Positions 50,217 through 59,200 of a stretch of DNA of 64,000 bases are shown here, in pieces; the first letter of the stretch is position 1, and the number at the start of each line of letters is the position of its first letter. Source of the DNA: Pictodentalium vernedei. Lineage: Eukaryota > Mollusca > Scaphopoda > Dentaliida > Dentaliidae. The stretch covers positions 67,754,790 through 67,818,789 of the forward strand of contig CM062292.1 in assembly GCA_031216915.1 (NCBI GenBank), read 5' to 3'. Made by a program: the position numbers and the translations under genes. Below the pieces are notes generated by a model. It did not search any database. It worked only from the letters and a program-made list of their open reading frames with translations, and was not told the DNA's origin.

Positions 50217-53200
50217 GGGGGAGATTCAAGTTTGTTAAAGTTTAAAAGTTGTGTTTTAAAATCATTCACTCTCAATGTCACTTCTTATGATGATATGCTT
50301 GAATTTACAAGTGTGTAATATTGAATTGTGCAGTTTCTATTTATTGGGAGGGGGTGGGGGGGGGGGGGGGGTCATTGGCTATTAATAGTTCTGTCGCCAA
50401 CTGTAAGGAATTTTGTTTTGTTTTGTTAGCGATCAGCTGAGTCGATCACTGAAACACACATAGAAGGTATTCAAGCACCTGTTGTGATAGCCCGTCACGT
50501 TCCTGGAAACGATACGGAATCAGAATGAGTCTATATGATACAGAATCAGAATGAGTCGTCTATATGATATGGAATCGGAACACATTATGTGATACATACC
50601 GTTTCTCATGGTTTTCAAACCAAAATGTATATTATTGTTAGGTAAAATAAAATAAACACTCAGTTTATCTCTAGAATACAGGAAAGTGACCAAATCGCTG
50701 TTAATTGAATACTCCTGTTAATTGAATAATTTTCACTGCTCTAACCAGCTGTGCCACCACGGTCCCGAGAAGTCTGACATACTAACTGATGAAGTTTTAT
50801 CCTCCTATCTCCAGCAATGGTTTAAAGTAACTTTCTGCTCAATATATACAGTCAAAACCAGAACAGATATAACTAGTAACAAAGTGAAACAATGTTAATT
50901 GAATAGACAGTTTGCCAGTGATAATTATTCAGTTAACAGGAGTATTCAGTTAACAAGGATTTGGCTACTTTCCTGTATTCTAGAGAACTAAGCATTTATT
51001 CTATTATATCTTGTTTGATAGAGCTCCAAGAGCACTGTCAAACAAAATACAATAGATTAAATGCCTGCAGTGGATGTACTGAGGTCAAATAGGTCTATAA
51101 ACAAGAGTTTACTCTATAATCTGTGTACAATAGGTCAAATTTGTACTGAAGGGATAGTAAATGGTTTTGTGTTTGGAATTTATATTCAATTAACAGGGTT
51201 ATTCAATTAACTGGTAGAGCGCTAAATTATTTTTGGTAATCAGAATTTGTTCACGTGTCTTTGCTTTGTTACAATTTATGGGAGAGTGCCAGTGGGCACT
51301 TTCCCATAAATTGTAACAAGGCAAATCCTAACAGACTAAATAATTTCTCTTCAAAGATAAACCGAAGCACATCCACTGAATATGAGGCCTTTAAGTTGTG
51401 GTACCTGTACTTCAGAGTAAAGCCCAAATATGGGCTTCCAGCACTCTACCAGTTAAGTGATATCCATTCAAGTGGGCTGGAGTGTACTGTTTACATTACT
51501 ATGTGACTTACAGAACTGTCATCAGATCCTGAAGCAATAATATGATCACTAAATGGACTCCACTTTATGTCTAGAACCTGACCAGCATGTCCACAAACCT
51601 TGGGTGAATTTATATCTATTCTTCCAGTCTGGAATAAAAACAAAAAGATATCAAATTATATAGAAACAAAGCAAACAAGGTCAATGCTAGGCACTGCACA
51701 ATACAGTTAAAAGTAGAAGTCCTGTCATGAAATGCACACAAATAGCACATCGATCTGTGCGTTAATCTATGTGTTATGACCATAGTAAGGCTACCAAATT
51801 CTGTACATATGGCCTGTGCACAAGCAATGTTTCAGCCAATGGACCTCCGGGTTACCCGGAGGTCCATTGGCAGAAACATTGCCTGTGTTTGCTATGAGTA
51901 ACCAGGAGAACCTGTCGTGCTTTGGATGCCATTCGATATGACAATTGCACGCAATTCTAATGGGCAATTAAGCCTAGATAAGTGCACAATTCGTGACAGG
52001 ACTTCTAGTTTTAACTGGATGCCTGTGGTCTGTTCCAGTTGTACAACATCGTCTATTTTTACTGTGTTTTAAAAAAAAGAAGAAACACCCCGTAAGTATA
52101 CATGGACTAAAGTATGTCTTGCAATGCACTGATCTAATTCAATGCCACTTGAATTGATTAACCCTTTGCCCAAATAACGGACCAAACCAGCCAGCGCTAT
52201 TTACAATGAAAGTGTCAATGACACTGTAGCTCAACTTGTCAATACATGTTCATGTATAGTATGTGACACAGCAATGACAAACATCTAGGTAATGACCTGA
52301 TAACAAAGGTACATATAAAGTATTGTAACGGTCTGTACATAAATACTGACCGTAGCCTGTAACAAATGTATAGGTAAAGTATTGTAAAGGTGGGTGACAG
52401 TCAGATGCTAAACTAGAAAAGAAATCTTTGAGTCCCAGAGTGGGTCTGACTGAACCCCAAAATATTTGTTCTCATAGCACAGTGATAACAAAGGCACCCC
52501 AAAACACACTCATTCCTGTCCCAAGGTGAAAACAAAGGTACCCAAGAAGTTTCGTGAAGATCAGTTCATAAATACGAGCTGTATAGAAGATGTGACAAAA
52601 AACTGATTGGACCTATAATTTTGGTATGAAATGGTCACTGGCAGCCATCTTGAAGTTTGGGCCGCACTCAGAAACACTCGCTCTCGTCCCAAGGTGACAG
52701 CAGAGGTACCGAAGACATTTCGTGATAAATACAGCCTCTAGCCCGAGCCGTATTGACATGTGTACTTACTGTGTGTAAGTAGCACTGAAAAAATCAAAGT
52801 TCATCTAATTTGCATAATTTCTGCACAAGAAAAAAACCTGTATTATATGTGATGTATCCCATGGTACTAAACATTGACACAAAAAAATATTCAAATCAGA
52901 GCTTTCATGTGGAAGTTCTGCGCAAATATCTGATTGCCTCTAATTTTGAACAAAATGGCTGCCAGCGGCCATCTTGAATTTCGGACCGCACCCAAAAACA
53001 CTCGTTCTCGTCCCACGGTAATACCAAAGGTACACAAGAAGTTTCGTAAAGATCGGTTCATAAATGCGGCCTCTAGCCCGAGCCGTATTGGCATTTGTAC
53101 TGACAGTGCTGAAAGCAACACTAAATACATCAAAGTTAGTCTAATTTGCATAATTTACGTACGAGAAAAAAACCTGTATTATATGTGATGTATCCCATCG

Positions 53201-56200
53201 TACTAAACATTCATACAAAAAATTATTCAAATCAGCGCTTTCATATGGAAGTTCTGTGCAAAAAACAGATTTCTGCATCGTCGGTACAAAATGGTGGCTG
53301 GCTGCCATCTTGAATTTCAGACCGAACCCCAAAACACTTGTTCTCGTCCCATGGTCATAACAAAGGTACCCAAGAAGTTTTGTAAAGATCTGTTCATAAA
53401 CACGGCCTCTAGCCCGAGCCGTATTGAACTGTTGACGGACAGATGGCCAGACGGACAGACAGACGACTGGCCATGGCATAAGCTCAAATTTGGCTTCGCC
53501 AAAGTTGAGCTAAAAATTAAGAGTTAATGGGAACTTTGTTTGCAAGTGTCGTCTGCTTTTCATGTCAGTTAAAGGGTTAATGTTATCTTGGTCTGTTGTC
53601 AACTTTTAAAGCAAAAATATCATTAAATGGGAAATATGTGAGGATAAACAAAGCCACAGGTCTTGTAGTCCCAGACTGACACCCAAGTCAGTAAGAGAAC
53701 TGGATGTGTTGATTCTGGGATAACTTTCCATACAGCTGTATTCTTCCAACTTATCCTCCCTCCACACCTCACAAATGCAAGATTTTCTTGAAAAAAGCAC
53801 ATTCTTTGAACTTCATATGTTAGTAGGTTGACCGTGTTCTTTATAGATGAACATATTATTCAAACACCTAAATTTCTTGAAAATTCTATGACAATAAATA
53901 GAGAGTAATCGCTTGACTGGACTGGTTATGTGAAATAATTCATGAGAGGTGAGGGACGTTGTACAAACACATTATAAACGATAATTATATTATTTAACCC
54001 TTTACCTAACGTAACGGTCAAAACCGACCAGCGCTATTCTCAAAAATTGCCAATTAATTTTCATTATTTTTTCATTTTTTGTCTCTAAAACATAGATTAT
54101 GACCCCTCATTGGAACGAGCTCATTGAGCTCGTTCCAATGAGGGGTCATAACCTATGTTTTTGAGACAAAAAATGAAAATAATAGCTATTCAAGAATTTT
54201 TTTTGCAAGTGTTGTCTGTTTTTCATGTTAGGTAAAGGGTTAAAAAAAACAAAAAACAATGAAATCCCCATTACACCCACAGCAAATGAACTTGCCTGTG
54301 TGTTGTGTTTGATGAAAAGGATAATGTTCAATGTTTATAAAAGGATTATGAAATAAGACAAGAATTGTGATAATTGGGAATATGTTCATTTCTGTTCCCT
54401 GTATGCTATGTTTTTAATAAAAAATAATATGAAGTGTAGACTGTACTAAAGAACTGAGGGGTGGGTTAATGTGGCCTTCACAGTTAATGTATGTGGCCCT
54501 CACAGTTAACATATGTCAACAAAAGTTACCAAGTTACAGTGGAATTATTCCAAAACGAGTCATCCTATCAAGTTACAATGAAATCCCTTCATAAATATGG
54601 CCTGTAGATTGTGCAAAAGGTTTTCAGGCGTCAGGCCTGTGCAGCCATTACGGTTGACCTATTGCAACTAAAAGGGGACGTTCTCATCTCGACATTATAC
54701 TGAGTCATTCTACCAAGTTACAATAAAATCTCTTCACAAATACAACCTGTAGTCTGTACTAAAGTTTTTCAGGTTTTGGGCTCGGGCAGCCATCATGGTT
54801 CAATGATTGAGACCAAAAGGGGACGTTCTCATCTGGGCATTATCTGGAGTGATCCTACGAAGTTACAATGAAATCCCTTCATAGATATGACCTGTAGACT
54901 GTGCTAAAGGTTTTCAGGATTCAGGACTCTGTAGCCATCACAGTTGACCAATATTTTGTCAAAAGTAATACTAATAAATACTCACTGCTGTCTTAGTTAT
55001 ATTTATTATTGCCTAGTTAAGGAATGGCAGGAAGACAGCCCTTTTGGCTATGCCATCTCCTTGCAGAATATTTCTTAAATATTTGCTATTTTATACAATT
55101 GTTGTATTTGATTTATACTGCAAAATAAAAGATTTGATTTGATTTGATCACAACCAAATGGGGATGTCATCATCTAGGCATTATATGGAGTCAACCTAAC
55201 AAGTTACAATGAAATCCTTCCATAAATACGACCTATAGACTATGCTAAAAGTTTTGGGGTTTTGGGATCGGGCAGCCATCACAGCTGAATGATCGCAACC
55301 AAATGGGGACATTCTCATCTAGACATTATTTGGAGTCATCCTACCAGGTTACAATGAAATCCCTTCATAAATATGACCTGTAGACTGTGCTAAAGGTTTT
55401 CAGGCTTCTGGCCTCTGTAGTCGTCGCAGTTGACCAATCGCGTCCAAAAGGGGACTTCTCATCTAGACATTATATGAAGTCAACCTACCAAGTTACAATG
55501 AAATCCCTCCATAAATATGACCTGCAGACTGTGCTAAAGGTTTTCGGGTTTTGGGCTCGGGCAGTCATCATGGTTGACAGATCGCGATCAAATGGGGAAG
55601 TTCTCATCTAGACATCAAACGGAGTCATCCTACCAAGTTACAATGAAATCCCTCCATATTAAATATGACCTGCAGACTGTGCTAAAAGTTTTGGGGTTTT
55701 GGGCTTGGGAAGCCATCACGGTTGACAGATCATGACCAAAAGAGGAATTTCTCATCGAGACATTATACAGAGGCATCCTACCAAATTACAATGAAATCCC
55801 TTCATAAATAAGACCTGTAGACTGTGCTAATGGTTTTTGGGCTCGGGCAGCCATTACCGGTTGACCGATCGCGACCAAAAGGGGACGTTCTCATACAGAC
55901 ATGACCCCCAAACCTGCATATGAAATTTTGTGACGATCAGACAAAAACTATGAGGTGTAGCCTGTGCTAAAGGAAAATGTGAACAGACTAACAGACTTCC
56001 GCACACATGACGACAATAGCTTATCTTGACTTTGTGAAGTTAAGCTAAAAATTAAAATTAAATGGTTCATGTCTGATATTTTACCCAAGTTGATAAAATA
56101 AATAAATTTGTCCCTTGAGTGCAATAAATCTTTGCAATGCTTTGGCATTGCAAAGCCTTCTTGCTCTCGAAGGATGAAAAACACCACCACCCATGCTATT

Positions 56201-59200
56201 CTGTAGATTATGAGGCCTAAAACATAAAACAAACCAAGAAACTGAACTTTTGATGGCAAAAGAAATAATTACAAAAATAAAAAAATAAAATAAAAACCGC
56301 CCGTCCACATGCAGTTTTACAAAAAATGGCTTGAGAAATAGAAAATGTACTTTGTGGGCCTAACTCCTCTAGAATATCGTACAAACATCAAAATTGAGCT
56401 TGATCTGCCCATTATTTGAGAAAGTTTGTATGCCAAAAATGGATTGGCTGTGTTGTGAATAACTGGTTTTATCATCTGGAAACCTAAAATCATGTATGGA
56501 AATGCAGTGGTTCAGTCGGTAGAGGTGCAGACTGCAAGCCGAGAGGTTTTCAGTTTCAATCCCATCTGCGGCAACCATGTTGTGTCTTTGGGCAAGACAC
56601 TTCATCCCCATTGCCCACGTGGGCACACAGAGGCATTGTGCACTTAGACGTACTGCACATTGATGGTGCACTTGTCTTCAACCAATTCGAACCGTGCTTG
56701 TGTGGAGTTAGTATGTTGGGGAGCTGACAGTTGCTCACCACTGCTCGGTGGCTCTTTCTGGGTACTCCGGCTTCCTCCACCCGTAAAACTGGTACGGTCA
56801 TGATTAACCATTGTGCAGAAGTATATGACCTTAAACACCAATAAATAAATAATAAAATCATGTAAATTCTTTGAAAAGGGGGCAATAACAGGCCTTAGAT
56901 TCCCCATGCTAAAAACTGAACTCCTCAGTAAGGTGAGGGCGCGAAATTAGGAAAACTTGAGGGAGACCCCACCAATGGCCTGTTCACTTTTAACCTAATT
57001 CCAACTTTCACATTTTTCTACAACAAAACAGGTGCCCCATCATACAGTCTTTGGGTAGACTTGAAAGTTACATTCAAAGTGACTTGGTAGTTGTTTCTTG
57101 GCAAGCCATGCCTAAAAACAGCTGGAGGGAAACAGTATGTGGACTGTCAAAGTATGCCAAAAATGTATAAAAATCTCCAGGCCCTTTAGGGTTAAAGGCA
57201 CTTTTTTGACCGTTTAAAGCCCTAAACCATCAATGATAACTAAAGAAAGATTATCTTTATCCGGTTGGGCTACAATTTAATTTTTTCAAAGTATCAAAGG
57301 GCTCACTGAACAACTCAACACCTGTTTAAAGAGAAATGTGCATGTCTCCAACAATAAGGAAAAAGAAACACTCATCCCTACAACAATCAACCCGATAAAA
57401 AACACCTTATTTATTTGGTAACTGTCCATGAATTAACCCTTTACCCAACGAATCGCCTGCATCCGCCCGCATAATATGCAAATTCAGCAGTTGAAAAAAT
57501 ATTATTTTTCAAAAAAATTCAACAAAACCATATCATGTGACCACTCGTTGGAATGAGCTCGTTGAGCTCGTTCCAACGAGGGGTCACATGATATGGTTTT
57601 GTTGAAATGTTTTGAAAAATTTGAAAAAATGCTATTTAAAATAATAAATTTTGATATCGTCTGCGTTGGGTAAAGGGTTAATTCCTCAAGGATGGTATCA
57701 GAATGAGAATTTATTTTTCAACAAGTAAAAAAAAAGTTCTCATTAAACTACAGCATTTGCCAAATGGGATTCATGACAGAATAAATCATCATGCTTTGAT
57801 TTGGGGATGAAATGTCCCATATCCGCTGACAACACCAATTCACCAAGTGCGTTCTGTTACTGTAATCTGCAGCTGGCACAAGTTATCATTGGTTTCATTT
57901 TGGGTATTTTATCTTTCTGCTGCCCTGTCTGACTTCACAAACTTTGGAAAATGTGTTTTCTTTCCAAACTGTTGAAGTCATTTAATACTCACAATTACAA
58001 CAAATGCAATTAATATGGGTTACATCGAATTTGAAACAAGTTGTAGACACATGTAGGCCAACATGTAACAGTGATGGAAATGAACAAAATTAACAGGTGC
58101 AGTTTTAGGCTCCCATGAAATTGGAGGTGAGAATAAATTGCACCCGTAAAATGTTCAAGTTGGAATTTGGAGAGAATACTGTCACCAAACACCAGAAACT
58201 TTAAATGTATAAGGACCTGCTGAACTATGACTGTAACTTCCCATTGGTAGGGTGCAGCTTTCTTGAAACAACACACATCTCACGGCATATTAGTGTTCCA
58301 CAATATTTTATATGTAAGCATGAATTCTTGGGTCACATTTGACATTTTGACCCATGGCATTCCCTGAGATTAAAAACCTGAAAATTTTGCTTGGAAAATC
58401 TCAAGGGATTTCTTGTATTTTATTGGTTATTTCACAAAGTGAATGGTTGTTTGAATGGACATGCTGATCTTATGACAATATCATGCACTAAATATAGTGC
58501 ACACAAAATGGGTTTGATACAAGCCCCAGACAATTTAACCTTTTATGTAACAAATAGGCAGCAACTGCCCACGTAATTTACAAAGTGAGCAGTTGACAAA
58601 AAAAGGTATTTTAAAAAAAAGTTTTAACAAAACCATATCATGTGACCCCTCATTGGAACGAGCTCATGGAGCTAGTTCCAATGAAGAGTCAAATATGGTT
58701 TTGTTGAAATTTTGTAACCCTTTACCTAACGAATCGGCCGCATCCGCCTGCGTAATATGCAAATTCAGCAGTTGAAAAAATATTATTTTTCAAAAAACTT
58801 CAACAAAACCATATCATGTGACCCCTCGTTGGAACGAGCTCGTCGAGCTCGTTCCAATGAGGGGTCATATGAAATGATTTTGTTGAAATTGTTTGAAAAA
58901 TTTTAAAAAATGATATTTAAAATAATAAATTTTGATATCGTCTGTGTTGGGTAAAGGGTTAAATAATTTTAAAAAAACAAAATTAAAACAATAGATTTTG
59001 ATGTCCTGTGTGTTGGATAAAGGGTTAAGGTACCTTTTTTCAAATAAACAAAATATAGCACACCAATTACACTTCCGTTGCCAAGATAAGTACGATGATA
59101 TTTGACCAGTCCGCTATCATTTCGAGGCCTGCTATTTGAAGTGCTGAGGCATTTGATTGAATGAAACGTGAGCAAAGAAAATGTTGGCTTCTGCACAGGT

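Larger units (their letters stand above)
47873..50735. mobile_element. pogo/Tigger-like MITE family D broken into three pieces by later insertions
   Basis: Pieces in family D order: 47873-47990 (TA-cagtggagcccactta...), about 49293-49465 (cctgttaattgaataaaaaa, atgtcgagaaattac, tattatatcttgttt), and about 50650-50735 (ggaaagtgaccaaatcgctg, ttaattgaataattttcactg). Gaps of about 1.3 and 1.2 kb hold foreign sequence. The right terminal repeat is missing. Confidence 0.6.

Noticed and set aside
53141..53479. 112-residue frame and similar ones at 40435-40940 and 52891-53188
   Set aside because: Repeated in each tandem core unit of the satellite carriers; no start consistency or domain.
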